Positions 43,797 to 55,635 of a DNA stretch of 64,000 nt are shown piece after piece. The notes beneath the pieces are model-generated. The model had not been told where the DNA came from. It saw only the letters and a program-made list of their open reading frames with translations, and made no database searches. Positions within the stretch are counted from its first letter, which is position 1, and the number at the start of each line of letters is the position of its first letter. Position numbers and translations under genes: made by a program. Source of the DNA: Clarireedia homoeocarpa (Eukaryota; Ascomycota; Leotiomycetes; Helotiales; Rutstroemiaceae); assembly GCA_001465935.1 (NCBI GenBank), contig LNKV01000017.1:197499-261498 (forward strand). Direction: 5' to 3'.

Positions 43797-44367
43797 TTAT
43801 CCGACGTAAATCTTGCTCCGTTTGGTAGAGGTGCCCGCTGCATCTGTATTCGCATTCAGAACACCAACGTTCGATATCAAGAGGTTCACGGCCGTATCGC
43901 TCGCCGCTGGTCCGCCAGTTTGGAGTGAAATCTGCTGCCCCGCACTCTCACATGCATGAGTGGTGATTTTGTTCGTGACACTGTTTCAATCATCAGTGAC
44001 TTTCCTTTCTCATTTCGCACCTCGAGTTGCTTAAAATGGGGGCAGAATCAAGGAAGAGAGAGTAAACTCACAAGGCGATATTTCCTGCGCTCCCAGTGCC
44101 ACCACCAAGCCCTGCTTTGGAGGCTGTATTATTCGCTCGCGCGGCGTCTGTGCAACTACTGATCGCAGCCTTGTCTGCGTCGGTCAACTTTGCTGCATTT
44201 GCGCCACCGGTTCCTAACTTGGAGATGGCTGCCATAGCTGCAGCGGGTATGGTGAGGGAGGACTGGGATTTCGCGCCAGCGAGCACTGTAGCAATGTTGG
44301 TAGTGCTAAGGACAGATGCAGCTGCTGAGCCAACAATGGCGAAGAGGATAGTAGATGATAGCTTCAT
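43797..44367 (-). CDS. Small secreted Ala/Thr-rich protein
   Basis: Two exons, 44367-44072 and 43980-43797, give 159 residues. Residues 1-18 (MKLSSTILFAIVGSAAAS) form a clear secretion signal. The mature part is rich in Ala, Thr, Ser, Asn and Gly, low in aromatic residues and has two cysteines (SSCTDAA in exon 1, HACESAG in exon 2) that could pair. No catalytic or cell-wall binding motif and no terminal hydrophobic GPI signal is visible. I do not recognise the family. A cell-surface or effector-like role is only a possibility from size and secretion. Confidence 0.75.
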
Positions 44368-44528
44368 AGTTGTAAATTATTTCTGATTGAAAGGAAGAAA
44401 GGAGGTCGAATGAATGACTTGAAACTTGACAATTGAATTAAAACAAAAGACCGACCGGCGCTCAAAGAATGAATAGATGATTGTGGATAAAGATCAATTT
44501 CGAAGATGCCATGATCGTCTTATAGCAT

Positions 44529-44860
44529 TTAATTTTGAGCCTTGAAGGCAACATCGGACGACCCAGCGGTCCATGATACCTGCGCAATCTGGTTTTCGCG
44601 TGATGATACGTTCGGGGTCACAGTTGCAAGCGAAGGGGGTGACAAGAACTTCGTCTGATCTTCAAGATGGTGCGGGCACTTCCGAAACGAATCGAAAACA
44701 TCAATTTACTAGATGGCTTACCTGTCTGGTATTCAAATTGCAGTAAATCCACATGATCACCTACATGATATGTACTCTCATGGCAGTACGTCGCAGTAAA
44801 TATCTTTGCGGCGTAATTAGGCCAACATGGAAAGTCGCATTTGTATAGTCTTTGTAATGA
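44529..44860 (-). CDS. Possible small gene, 3' exons only
   Basis: An open stretch from about 44860 to 44722 (CWPNYAAKIFTATYCHES, TYHVGDHVDLLQFEYQT) ends at a good donor GTAAGC and splices in phase to 44660, giving QTKFLSPPSLATVTPNVSS, then ENQIAQVSWTAGSSDVAF and a stop at 44531-44529. The splice and composition suggest a real gene. I could not place a start codon; upstream frames are interrupted. It might be an exon of a secreted protein or a decayed gene. No family recognised. Confidence 0.35.
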
Positions 44861-45244
44861 AAGCACTCTCTAAACATGAAATATCACCGGTCTCTGAAGC
44901 TCTGCAGCATGGATCGAACCACCATGCACAAAGGTTTAAATTTGTATCCTTGAAACAATGCCACACCCCATAAAGGAAAGAGAGGCGAGCAGGGTCTCGG
45001 GGATGTAATAGTTCTTCTGCCATAATCTTTAGACATTGAACCCAGGGTGTAGTGGGTAAAATGCATATGCTCATATGGGGATCAGATTGATCTTGAATTC
45101 ACATGTGCGTAGGTATGAGAAACAAAGAGGCTGTAAGTTTATCATTGAGCAACGCCGCCTGCCAGGTATTGTGTTCCCCTTCCAATGCACCCCCAAACGC
45201 CATTATGCGATAGGACCCGGTCGACCCTTGCGGTCGCGCAATAA

Positions 45245-46053
45245 TCAAGCTGTAACAATCAGTGTTAGTCTATTCTTGCTTTTTAAGAATAAAAAAGCCA
45301 CTCACTATCAAGATAATCGGCTGCCATCAATAACTCTAAGCACAATTCTGGCGGAATTTCCATATCTGGCACATTCTCTGAGTTGCGATGTTTGTAATGG
45401 TAGTAAAAGTACTCGGCGACCTTCTCAAGAACAATACCACTGATAAAGTACAGTTAGTGAAAAGTACTTTATGCCATACATAGAGCATAAAGTAACAATG
45501 TTATACGATCAACTGCGACCGCTGTGATAGACATCATCTGGCGGGCGCTCGAGGAAGTAGATTCTTTCTTGAAAGAAAACTTGGGAAGCCGAATTAAACC
45601 GGTGGAAAAGCGGGTCTCAGATCAAGTGTAAAAATCGACATCCAGCTCCGCTACGTTCCCGATCAGGAAAAGAGGGTCTGTATCGCGACATCTACTTTCA
45701 TCACCGACGCCGTTGAATCGTGTATATGTAGGATAATGGTCGTGGCGAAACGTTGTCGTGGAATTGTGCCGATTTGTAGACGGGAAAAGGTTGAAGGAAG
45801 AACCTACTTTATTTCTTCGAATCGACATATTCCTTTTTGAGATTCCTCCCAACCACCTGGAAGGCAAGATGTCAGAGACTGAGTTCTTCATGATGAACCA
45901 AAATCAAGACGGCTAGGAAGGAGTGAACAAACTTGTGGTATCTAGCATTTTTCTGATAGCACCTGCTGTGCAAGCAGCTTCCCTGAGTACAACAAATTCA
46001 AACCCATCGCTGGAAATGAGAGTCACGTATTTACTCGGACTCGAGGTTGCCAT
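45245..46053 (-). CDS. elc1: Elongin C (Skp1-like BTB fold)
   Basis: Four exons, 46053-45933, 45856-45808, 45439-45306 and 45249-45245, give 102 residues. Matches: KYVTLISSDGFEFVVLREAA, ICRFEEINGIVLEKVAEYFYYHYKHR, MEIPPELCLELLMAADYLDT. Elongin C dimerises with Elongin B or binds Elongin A/Cullin adaptors in ubiquitin ligases; in yeast Elc1 acts in degradation of stalled RNA polymerase II and in repair. The last coding exon carries only five bases (CT, then TGA), read after the donor GTGAGT. Intron 2 is 368 nt, long for this genome. The middle exon lacks a few residues compared with the usual FAE/GPGQF-type loop. Confidence 0.88.
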
Positions 46054-47632
46054 AGTTGGAGATGCTAGTAGATGATGTATAGCAAGTCTGAAAGATTGAA
46101 TGAATGTCTTTTGAAAGAAAGATACACGACTTCCACCAGCAGCTGCCGTCTTAATTGACTTAAGCTGCTAAATTCTGGTTAAGGTTTTCATAAGGCTGAA
46201 GCGAGGCTGCCTTCATCCGAACAAAGGAAAAATGTTAGTAGGAGGGACGTGCACGAACCTAATAAGTGCTCTACTCTACAAAGTATTCACCTACTCTATT
46301 AGACGTCTTCCGCCTTCTTTCTCTAGACTTTGAATAAATTGCAAATGCCACGAACTCCTGAGAGCCACACTCAAGCTCAAATCTCCGACGAGACATGAAG
46401 ATGAAGAAATGCACGGGGAACGTAGCTGATGAGCCTCCAGCCTCCACCTCACCGGGCTGATGCGGCGGCATGAATTATCTATCACCGGGCTGTATTCTTC
46501 CTCGTTTGATCATACTGGTGATATGAATGGCACCTGGTTCATAGGTATAAAACCATTGTATATGAAGCGTATGTGTCTGTCGGCCATATGATGGATGCCC
46601 TTTGGGTCAACTGGGGAATATCACCGAAAGATATCGTGGCCACCCCCTCTACACACGAAATACCAAGTTTTAAAGAGAAGTCGAATCAAAAAAACAGAGA
46701 TGGAGGAAAGTAGCTAGGTGGACTATGAGCCTTGCCACTTTGGGAGCTTGTGCGACGGGTGCCATTATTACCGCTAGAGTAGCCGTACAACACGAACTAT
46801 AAACTATACGAGTAGATCCACAAATGTTCTTCGGCGACAGCGAGATCTTCACTTATACATACAGTAGTCAAACTAACTTATGTATAAGCTTAATATCAAA
46901 CACTACTGTATCCGCACCCTTCAAGGCTAACCGCACTTTACGGACAAAATTTCACCTGCATACAGAGGTACACTAAAGCTACAATATATAAAATCCCCGA
47001 TCCGTCTGAAAATGCCAAGCTTCTCTGCGTTAGCATCTCGCCAATAACAATCAAGTTTTCTTCTACTTTGCTCCTTCATAAGAGAAAAAGTGTCTCGGGT
47101 GTGAAGTTGGGCCTTACCCGATGTATTCTGATTTGTCCACTGCTACTCGAGAAGTACTTGTACAATGCCCCGCGGACAATATCCCAAAGTCCATTCCGAG
47201 TGTTCCGAGCAGTACTTGGTAAGGTTATGGCATAAGTTAACAATTTCCGAAAAACAAAAACAAAGGATGAGGTATGAGGCATCGAGTATATGTTTAGTTT
47301 GCAGGAGCTGGTGGTTGGGGCTGGGATTTTACGGGTTTAAGGTGGAGAGATGGATGGATGAGTGGAAGTGGGTGTTCTGTGACTGCAGCTCAACCTTGGG
47401 CATTTGGATGGATTAGGCAAGTAAGCATACGAGTTGGGATTATGAAAGAAGCCGCATATTACTAAAGTACCATTTGCCGCCGGGATCCAGCGACAATTTA
47501 GTTTTCCGGGTTTCGGTTTCTTAAAGCCGCATCTTCCTCTTAACTTACCTATCGTCTTGATGTCTGTTATTTGATCTTTCTTTTCTCCTTCTTTCTTTCT
47601 CTTTTGGGAGTTTTCCTCCTCGGTTCATAATA
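46054..47632. other. Intergenic, 1.6 kb, no gene seen
   Basis: Divergent promoters of Elongin C (minus) and the Aur1-like gene (plus). A 10-bp inverted repeat CTTATACATA / TATGTATAAG with a 17-bp spacer is at 46852-46888. No coding, RNA or mobile element feature supported. Confidence 0.4.
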
Positions 47633-49065
47633 ATGGAAGGCGTCCTCTACGCATGCAGACGCCTTGTCCTACACATCTATAGAACTTTGCTCAATAGGTA
47701 AGTTAAGAACTCTAAAGTGGTGTTGTTTTCCCCGACGTCATTTGTTTTAGCAACTACCCACCCGTGCCACCTCTTACCTCTTACTTCCCAACCTACCTAG
47801 CTGTTGCTTGCAGATAACTGATCTTGGGAATTTCCTCTGCAGACACTCGTTATTTGGCTTGCTTAGACATATTTTGATAAATCTAACCTTCATTCTTGCG
47901 TGGATATCTACTTTCAAAAATGGTGAGGAAGCTTCCCATTTCCTACCTCTTTCCAAAAGTTACACCCCCCCCCAAAAATCCATAGTAAGAATACTCACAT
48001 AATTTCTTGCGCACAAAAGCCTGGCGAATTAGTCCCTCGATACGTCCGGCAATCGATGTCAACTATCTCGAAAATCTCGACAAACGAGTTTTCGGGCTCA
48101 CGGTCTCAGGCATCGCAATCCAATTCACCTACTCGGTAATCGGCGTGCTATGGATGTACGCACTCACGCGACGAACGAAACTATCTCTACTCGCTGCACT
48201 CCCGCCCCTCCTCCTCAACATCCTCTATTCCCTCTCTCACAACCTTTGCGAAGCCCTCGACGTCTTCACATGGCTTTCCTACGGCGTAATCCACTTCGTC
48301 TCCCCCTTCCTCGCCGCCTTCTGGCTATGGCTCTTTGCACCCCCCGGTGTCGTATCCGTCTTCGCCTGGTCCTTCGGCATCCAGAACTGCCTCGGCATAA
48401 TGACTCACCTCTCGTTCCCCACCGCCGCGCCCTGGTACGGCGACCAATACGGGTATCCCCTCCCGCCTGGAAACTACAGCATGCCCGGTTCCGCCGCGGG
48501 ACTCGTGCGCGTGGATAAAGTCCTTGGAACACACATCTACGCTAACGCATTCAAAGCGTCGCCGCTCGTGTTCGGCGCGTTCCCCTCGCTGCACGGCGCC
48601 TTTAGCTGCTGCTGTTTCTTCTTCATTGGCCGGTACTCCCGCAAGGGAGTCTTCCTGCTGGGATTCTACGTCCTGTGGCAGTGGTTTTCGACGATGTATC
48701 TGCGGCATCATTGGCGGATCGATCTGTTAGGCGGACTGGCGTACAGCGCGTTTGCGTTCTCGATGTTCTATCGGGGACTGCAGAAGATTGATCGCGCGTA
48801 TGCGACGGGTGTGAGTGGGGGGAATGGCTGGCAGAGGTTGTGGGAGGGAACGAGACTGCAGTATTGGTTTGACGGGAAGCCGGATCAGAGAGGGTATAAG
48901 ATGGTGTTGGCGGAACATGTTGGGGAGAGGGGGGATGTGGATGCGGATAAGGAGTTTGCGATGGAGGAGAGGTCGTTTTCGTCGATGGAGAGTCAGTTGG
49001 AGAATGAGTGGGTGAGGGATGGTGGTGTGACGTGGACGGTTAAGGATCCGACTGCGAGGGTGTAG
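47633..49065 (+). CDS. Aur1-like PAP2-family inositolphosphotransferase
   Basis: Three exons, 47633-47697, 47843-47922 and 48020-49065, give 396 residues; the joins produce LLNRHSLFGLLRH and FKNAWRISPSIRP. The long frame alone has no ATG at its start, so the two upstream exons are needed. Several membrane segments are visible. Aur1-type motifs are PWYGDQYGYPLPPGNYSM-like text before FGAFPSLHGAF (PAP2 motif C2, H240) and YLRHHWRIDLLGG (motif C3, H279, D283). Aur1 is the inositol-phosphorylceramide synthase of the Golgi, moving phosphoinositol from phosphatidylinositol to ceramide. This protein differs from classical Aur1 around the active site (SLHG rather than SLHS/A), so it may be a paralogue with another lipid substrate. 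The third exon has GC-rich third positions and a polar C-terminus. Confidence 0.8.
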
Positions 49066-50058
49066 TTTGGTCGATCTTGGGGGTTAGAGGTGGTGGTGGT
49101 AGTGTACTATATCCAAAATTGATGGATAGACAAATTGGGAGTATATATAGATGGATATATTAGATCGGATGGATGTGAAGACGAAGATACGAGCATGAGC
49201 ATGAGCATGAGCATGAGGATAAGCATGAGCATGGGAAACTATAAATTCCTCTCCTAGGCCTAGGTCATATTGTATATACGTTGACTTGTCCCGAAGTAAA
49301 TGGGATGTGCATCAATCAATGGATTACCTCTTTGTAACTTAATATATTCTACAGAGAACGCAGCGATCCATGTCGTTTGGATAATCCTCCGGTTGTGGCT
49401 TGCTTGGTGTTAAAGGTTAAACAAGCTAGTTTCGTGTAACGCTTTCAGTAAGGTAAGGTAAGGTAAGGTAAGTAAGTGAATGAATGAATGAATGGATGGA
49501 TGGAATGGAATGGAATGGAATGGAATGGCATGGCATGCGTATTGTATTGTGCTCGGAGAGAAGAGAAGCCTTATCATGCAAGGAGAGAGGGGAGCATCGG
49601 AGATTTACATACACACACGAGGCAAGGGAGTGGAGGGCGAGATAGCAACGGGACTATTTCCAGACTTCGACAGTAGCTCAAAGATGAGTAGATAATACAG
49701 GGTATCAATAGAAGATTGGAGTGGGCGGTTCAACAAGTGACTGGAAATATCTGTGATGTCAAATTGTTACTTTTTCATTCATTCATCCTTTGTTCCGTTT
49801 TCCTCTCACCCACACCCCCTACTCTCCATCTCGAAAATGATGCCATCCGTATGTTATGCATAGCGGACAGCGAGAATAGAAAAGAATACAAAGTCCAAAT
49901 ATCTCGGCTTTGGGGGAAAAGATATTCATATATGTACCAGTTCATTCCATCCACCCCCCACCATCCATTCATCCATGCTATGAGTTTGATAACTCATTTC
50001 TGTGCTTCTTCCATGAATGAGATACAATACACACCCTTTTCCAAAACCAAGACATTAT
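49066..50058. other. Intergenic with microsatellites
   Basis: 3' regions of two convergent genes. GAGCAT repeats at 49191-49235 and a compound (GTAAG)n-(TGAA)n-(GGAT)n-(GGAAT)n tract at 49447-49537. Otherwise nothing. Confidence 0.7.
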
Positions 50059-51081
50059 CTAATTAACCTCTTCGATCTTGGCTGGAGCAGTACCCTCACT
50101 CTTCTCTTCTCCCTCAAGACCAGGCATCTCCTCATCATCTTCATCACCTTCATCGCCATCGTCGTCCATAGCTCCACCACCTAGACCATCCATTCCTGCT
50201 CCACCGAGCTTTGAGAAGTCGATTCCGCCGAAATCTCCTCCTCCACCCATCATGTCGCCCATACCTGGCATGCCACCTAGAATTGACGTTAGAAATTTGC
50301 CTCCAAACGTGGTAGATGTAAGAAAATGAAAAGGGAATCAACATACCCATACCACCCATACCACTCAGATCATCCTCAGGCGCCTCATCCTGTTCATCCT
50401 CATCCACCCACTTATCGAAGTCTGTCTTGATGAAATGAACCTTCTTGCCATCCTTCAATAATCTGGGCCAGAACTCTTCTTTCAACTCCTTCTTCTTCAG
50501 CACGAATTGGACGTTCTTCATCGTGTGGTTGATCCTAGTCGCGCTCTCGTCAATCTCGGCATAGAACTCCAATTCGACGGCGTAGGCTCGCTTGAGAGAT
50601 TCCGAGTACCCGGAGAAGGAGAGCGATTGCGACTTTACATCGACCTTGAGCTTGCCGGGTTGGATATCCGGGACAGAGATGGTGAGGAAGATGATGTTCT
50701 TTTCGGCTTCAGTGGCACTTGATCGTTGGGCCCAGAGGACTAGAGAGAGAGATGGTTGTTAGCAGCCTGTACAGGCAAAGGCTATGTTGCTGTTGTGTAG
50801 AAGTTGGCGGATGGGCGGATGGTCCTTGCGTAAAGTCGGCAGGCAGCCTTCAGGTTTGCAATACCCCGCGCTGAGATGTACAAAGCATGGGACATTTCTG
50901 CCAATCTCTTGTCTCTGGGCTCGAAAAAAGCAAAGCACTACTTCTTCCAGACCGAGGCTCACTTTCCTCGCAGAGTCCCAAAGCTAACAAAACCATCTTG
51001 TCGACGTTGGAAGAGCTCGCAACAAGGCGGGAGGAAGGTAGGAGAGAGCTTACCTTCTGGAGTTATTGGAGCGTCAGACAT
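50059..51081 (-). CDS. sba1: Hsp90 co-chaperone p23/Sba1
   Basis: Three exons, 51081-51054, 50739-50347 and 50276-50059, give 212 residues. The CS domain reads VLWAQRSS, NIIFLTISVPDIQPGKLKVDVKSQSLSFSG, YAVELEFYAEID and LKKKELKEEFWPRLLKDGKKVHFIKTDFDKWVDEDEQ. The first exon gives MSDAPITPE. The tail has MGGMPGMGDMMGGGG and acidic repeats ending EEVN, the flexible part that in p23 inhibits aggregation. p23 binds the ATP-bound, closed form of Hsp90 and slows its ATPase, in cytosol and nucleus. The tail exon has short Gly/Met repeats. The gene is divergent from vps24, about 700 bp between starts. Confidence 0.93.
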
Positions 51082-51780
51082 GATTTATAAAAGGTGTTGT
51101 AAAGCCGAAGTAAATGACGTTGGGTATCGCAAAGGAAATGTAATTGTTTTAGGAAAAGCAAAAGTTGCACTTTGTATTTTGTAGTTGTTGGAGTTGGAGC
51201 TGAGAGAAGAGAGAGGAAAGGAATTGGGATTTGGCGAGGTTTCTATTCGTTGCTGCTCCTTGTGTGCGGATGCCGAACGAGGCTGGAGCTGGAGATGGAA
51301 CCTTGGAGAAGATTGGAGAAGGGCACAGTATTATGTATTATGTTGTTGTAACTATTGCTGATGACCCAACAACATTTACAAATGTTTGAAAATAGTCTCA
51401 GAATGGGCCGGTTGAAGTGATTGGTTGCGAGAATGGTAAATAGATACATAATTAACAACTTCATGAATTGGATCTGTTTCTGTTGGAATAATGAACAATG
51501 CCAATTCCCAAGAATTCTATACATGCCACCCCCCACGTTGCGAGGACGCGGCTCCTCCTCGCTCAAAGCCAACGTCACTGGTGACTGAGCTTGGGCCTTA
51601 CCCCCAAAGCCTTAGCCATATCGTATCAGCGATACTTTCGATACAGCAACTACCTACAAGCCCATTTGGTATTTGGCCATCGCCGCAGTCACATTCATAT
51701 GCTCGAAATTAATTGGAGGAGCCCGACTCTTGAATCGTTTCTATATTCCGACGATTTCTGCGAATACCGCAGTTCTCACC
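51082..51780. promoter_or_regulatory. Divergent region between p23 and vps24
   Basis: 699 bp between the two start codons; both promoters must lie here. No specific site recognised. Confidence 0.45.
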
Positions 51781-52549
51781 ATGGAATCCATCAGAGCCGT
51801 CTTCTTCAAACCGGACCCCCAAGTGCAAGTCAGTACCTCCAACCCGTCAATTCTCCGCCAGTCCTGGCTCACAGCAGCGCATGTAACTAACCATCTTCTT
51901 GTCCTCCCAGGTCCGCAAATGTAACCAGCTCATCCGGCAAAACGTCCGCAAACTCGACCGCGACATCGCATCCCTCAAAGCCGTCGAAAACAAAACCCGC
52001 GCCCTCATCATCGCCGCCTCGAAACGTGCGCAACGCAACCCCTCGCAAGCGAAACAAGCCGCGCAGGAAACCCGCGTCTTCGCCCGCGAGCTCATCCGTG
52101 CCCGCAACACAACCAAGCGTCTGGTCACCTCCAAAGCGCAGCTCAATAGCGTCGCGATGCAAGTCAACGAAGCGTTTGCGGTGAGGAAAATAGAGGGCAG
52201 CATTAAGGCTTCGACGGGCATCATGAAGGATGTCAATAGCTTGGTGAGGTTACCTGAGTTGATGGGTACGATGAGGGAGCTGTCGCAGGAGTTGGTGAAG
52301 GCGGGCATTATTGAAGAGATGGTGGGGGATATGATGCCGGAGGCGATGGAGGAGGAAGATGAGGAGGCTGAAGGTGAGGTCGATAAGGTGCTTGGGGAGA
52401 TTCTGCAGGATCGTATGGGGAAGGTGCAGGCTACGCCGAATTTGCCGGCGACACCGGTGCAGCAAGAGGAGGTTGCAGAGGAGGAAGACGAGGATTCAGA
52501 GGCCATGTTGGATCAGATGAGGGGGAGGTTGGAGGCTTTGAAGAGTTAA
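51781..52549 (+). CDS. vps24: ESCRT-III subunit Vps24 (CHMP3)
   Basis: Two exons, 51781-51828 and 51911-52549, give 228 residues. The start MESIRAVFFKPDPQ and VRKCNQLIRQNVRKLDRDIASLK match Vps24/CHMP3, with the long basic alpha-1/alpha-2 hairpin. The middle holds KIEGSIKASTGIMKDVNSLVRLPELMGTMREL. The acidic C-terminus ends DQMRGRLEALKS, a MIM1 motif that binds the Vps4 MIT domain. Vps24 co-polymerises with Snf7 and Vps2 on endosomes to cut vesicles into multivesicular bodies. Vps2 (Did4) is a close relative; the DPQEQVRKCN-like N-terminus favours Vps24. Confidence 0.92.
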
Positions 52550-53608
52550 GGTGGGACGGAAGATTGGTCAGGCGAATATCTAATATAGGCTGGAGTTTGG
52601 ATGGAGTTTGAGTTTGGCTTTGTACATTCCACAGAGACGCATTTTGGTTCCAATTTGCACGGATTAAATTCAAAAGAACGCTTCTTACATCACTCTTCTT
52701 CTTTCTGTGATTGTTTTCATTCTTACACATCATTACTGGCGAGTGGTTAGACGATCAAGGAGGATTTAGAAGAGAAGGGGGACAACGGGTGCTGGCATCA
52801 CTTTCGGTCCAGTGGCATGGTTGCAGTATGCCTGTTCCGGACTTTTCAGCCCGCTCTCCTTGGTTGAAAACATATCCATGCACTGTCATGAAGTCCAATG
52901 AAATTTGTATATCGTCTCATGGCCTGTGGCCGTTTCCCGTCCACCTCTCAAGTCGTGGAGCAGGGCAAATAGACGTGGGAAATCCAAGGATATACAAGTC
53001 ATCAATAAAGCTATGTATGCCGCCAGCCCACTTGGATAATAACGAAGTGGGACGTACGACCTTATTAGTATGTATGCAGAAGCATTTATGCTTTGTTTTC
53101 TGCATCTTCCCCATCTTCGTCATCAGTAGTTTCTCAAATTTCTCTCTCTTCTTAAACCTGAGTGGAGAGTGAGTTTGAGTTATAATAAAAGACGCGCCGT
53201 CATTCAAGTTCTCACCAGAGCGCTTTCTACTATACTTAAGCAAAGTCCACGCCTCGGTAGACACGAGAGATAAGAAAATGTAATATCTTATTTATTATTT
53301 GAGTAGGAGAATGATATCATATCCCTTACAATGACATAACTTATTCCGTTTCCTATTCCATTCCTGACCTATCCCAGCCAATACCATCACAGTAAGAAAG
53401 TAAATAAAAGCCAAAAACATGATACTCCAAAATTTACCAACCGTTGACAATATAATATCATACCTTCCGTCTCTTCCTTTTTCTTAAGCATCATATTAAT
53501 GAAGAGTTTTCTTTTCTTGTTCTTCTGATTCCAAAAACAGAAACAAACGAGAAATCAACGAAAGCCCAACGCAACAACAAAGCAAGAGAAGTAGAGAAAC
53601 GTGCACAA
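52550..53608. other. Intergenic between convergent genes, no gene seen
   Basis: 3' ends of vps24 and the Zn2Cys6 gene face each other across about 1 kb. Short frames at 52711-53172 and 52917-53264 oppose each other and show no family features. Confidence 0.4.
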
Positions 53609-55635
53609 TCAAAGTAGCTGCAACTCCTCCATATAACTTCTCTCCTCAGCCATTCCGCGCATGAAAACCTCCTCTTCAACATCTCCCCACCAACCACGTT
53701 CAATGATCTCCTTCTTCCTCTGGAAGATTTCACCCGCAACACCCTTTACCTGTCCGAATGCCCGACCGGCAGAAGGCCATACCTGCCACAGCGTCTTCAG
53801 TGCACCGGTGTTGAGCTTCAGCTGCTGTTTGAGATCGTCGTCGTTGAGGATGGGGAAGAGGACAGACCAGCAGCTGAGATGCACGACGGATGCGAGGGTT
53901 ATGACGCAGGTGAAGAAGTGGGTGTGTCTGATTAGGGAAACGGGGAGGGTGATGAGTTTGGAAATGGCTTGGGCAGCGGTGATGATTTTAGATGCGTGCA
54001 CATTGTAATTGGTGCCGGGGGTGATTGGGTGGTGGGGAGCGCAGGAGGTGATGGGTGTTGTGATGCTGCTGTCGAGTTCGGAAAGTTCGCGGTGGAGGAC
54101 GATTGTTGATCTATTGAGGTGTAAGTTTGGTGATTTTGCATGGGGCGAGAAAAAACATGGGACAAGAAGGTAGAGTCTGAAGGTGAGGATCAAAGTCAGA
54201 GAAAAACTTACGCTTCCGTAATCATATTAGCTTGGAAGAGCATCTCATCTAGCTTGCCATCACTGGTCATGAGTTGCTTTTTGTTGTCGGGAAGATGGAA
54301 ACGCCAATTCATAAGATATGCATCCATGCGATCGACAGCAGCACTATCTGGATTAGGATTCATTTGACGTCCGGTAAGAAGACGACCCATGTTACGCATA
54401 GCAGCAATGCGGTACGTGAAAGACGAGTAGCTGAAGTCACTGTCTTTGAATTCCTCATCATCGAAATCAGAGAGGTAGTGTGGTCCTGGAATATTCTGTA
54501 GCTATGAGTATATTATAGCTTAAGATGGGATTGTTATACTTACTCCACTAATATATTGCCATTCCTCGCATGGGAGGCCGACTTCAGCAGGAATGTCCTT
54601 CATGGGGAAGAAGCTCTTCTGGTGAACACCAGCAATCATCCCATCGATAACATACATCTCCCACCATGTACGGCGCCAACTTTCTTCCAAGCTCGACCAA
54701 CCATTTCCATGTATAGCAGCGAAATTTCTGTTGTTCATTCCCAGCTCTAGGGCAAGTTCTTGAGCATCGTTGAGCACTTGCAAAGCTTTCTCTTGGTATG
54801 TATATCCATCAAGGCCAATGCAAAGGATGAGCAGTGCTTGGACCTTGAAAGCATCTTTGGGACAATCTGCCCGATAGATGGATCGTTCTGCTTCGAGACA
54901 TAGTGCCGTTGTGGGTGCTTGATCGATGTAGAATGAGCCTACATATCGCATAGCAGCCTCCAAATGGTCAAGGCGTTTCTCCTTCAAAAGTCTGAGAAGG
55001 TTATCCCGGGGCAGAAGGAAAGGATGTGCAGGCCAGAAATGGAAGAAGAAAGCTTCGATACATTTTTGTCGAAGGTCTAAGCCTGAGGTATGTGGTTGTT
55101 TATTCACCTCTAAGACCGTGAGATCCCGGTTACGATCATACGACGGCTGATCAGCCGGACCGAACGGTAGCGCTTGCAGTCTATTATCGGGAGGAGTGGC
55201 TAGTCCACTGGGAATGTTGCCCGAATTACCGGTGGTTGTGTTGATTGTAGATGATGCTGCCCCCGGTCGAACTAGTGGACAGGTCACTCTCGGAGTTGTC
55301 GCAGACGCGGTGGTGGTCGAAACCGATACGGCGGCGGCTGTCTTGCCCTGAGCACCATTTCGCCTCGGGCCTTTGAAGCCTCGACGACTTCTCACATAAA
55401 CACACTCATATTCATTAGTGGAGCATCTCGAACATGGATTGTGTCCATCGCATTTGAGATGCTTGGAACGACAGGCCACGCAGGCAGATGGGACTGTGAT
55501 TCGATCCTTTTGGGGGTCTGGAACGGACAGTGGTCTTTCGCCTTGTTTGTCCGGCAAATGATCGGAGCTAGGTGAGAGAGACGAATTACTCGTCGAAGGC
55601 GTTTGGATTGTATGGATTGGAGAAATAGAATCCAT
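53609..55635 (-). CDS. Zn2Cys6 transcription factor
   Basis: Three exons, 55635-54544, 54495-54212 and 54110-53609, give 625 residues. The binuclear cluster is ACVACRSKHLKC..CSRC...C with C52, C55, C62, C68, C71 and C78, followed by a basic RSRRGFKGPRRNG linker. The fungal-specific transcription-factor domain spans about residues 190-560, with AFFFHFWPAHPFL, ALLILCIGLDGYTYQ and WSSLEESWRRTWWEMYVIDG. Ser/Thr-rich, disordered segments flank the cluster. It should bind CGG-type sites in nuclear promoters; the targets are unknown. The closest large neighbours are the HeLo-pseudokinase and an ABC transporter, but no biosynthetic core gene is near. Tandem repeats lie in its upstream region. Confidence 0.88.

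Noticed and set aside
48266..48711. Long antisense frames inside the Aur1-like gene
   Set aside because: They reflect GC-rich third positions of the sense gene.
49447..49537. GGAAT/TGAA repeats as telomeric or centromeric sequence
   Set aside because: The units do not match fungal TTAGGG telomeres and the tract is short and flanked by ordinary genes.
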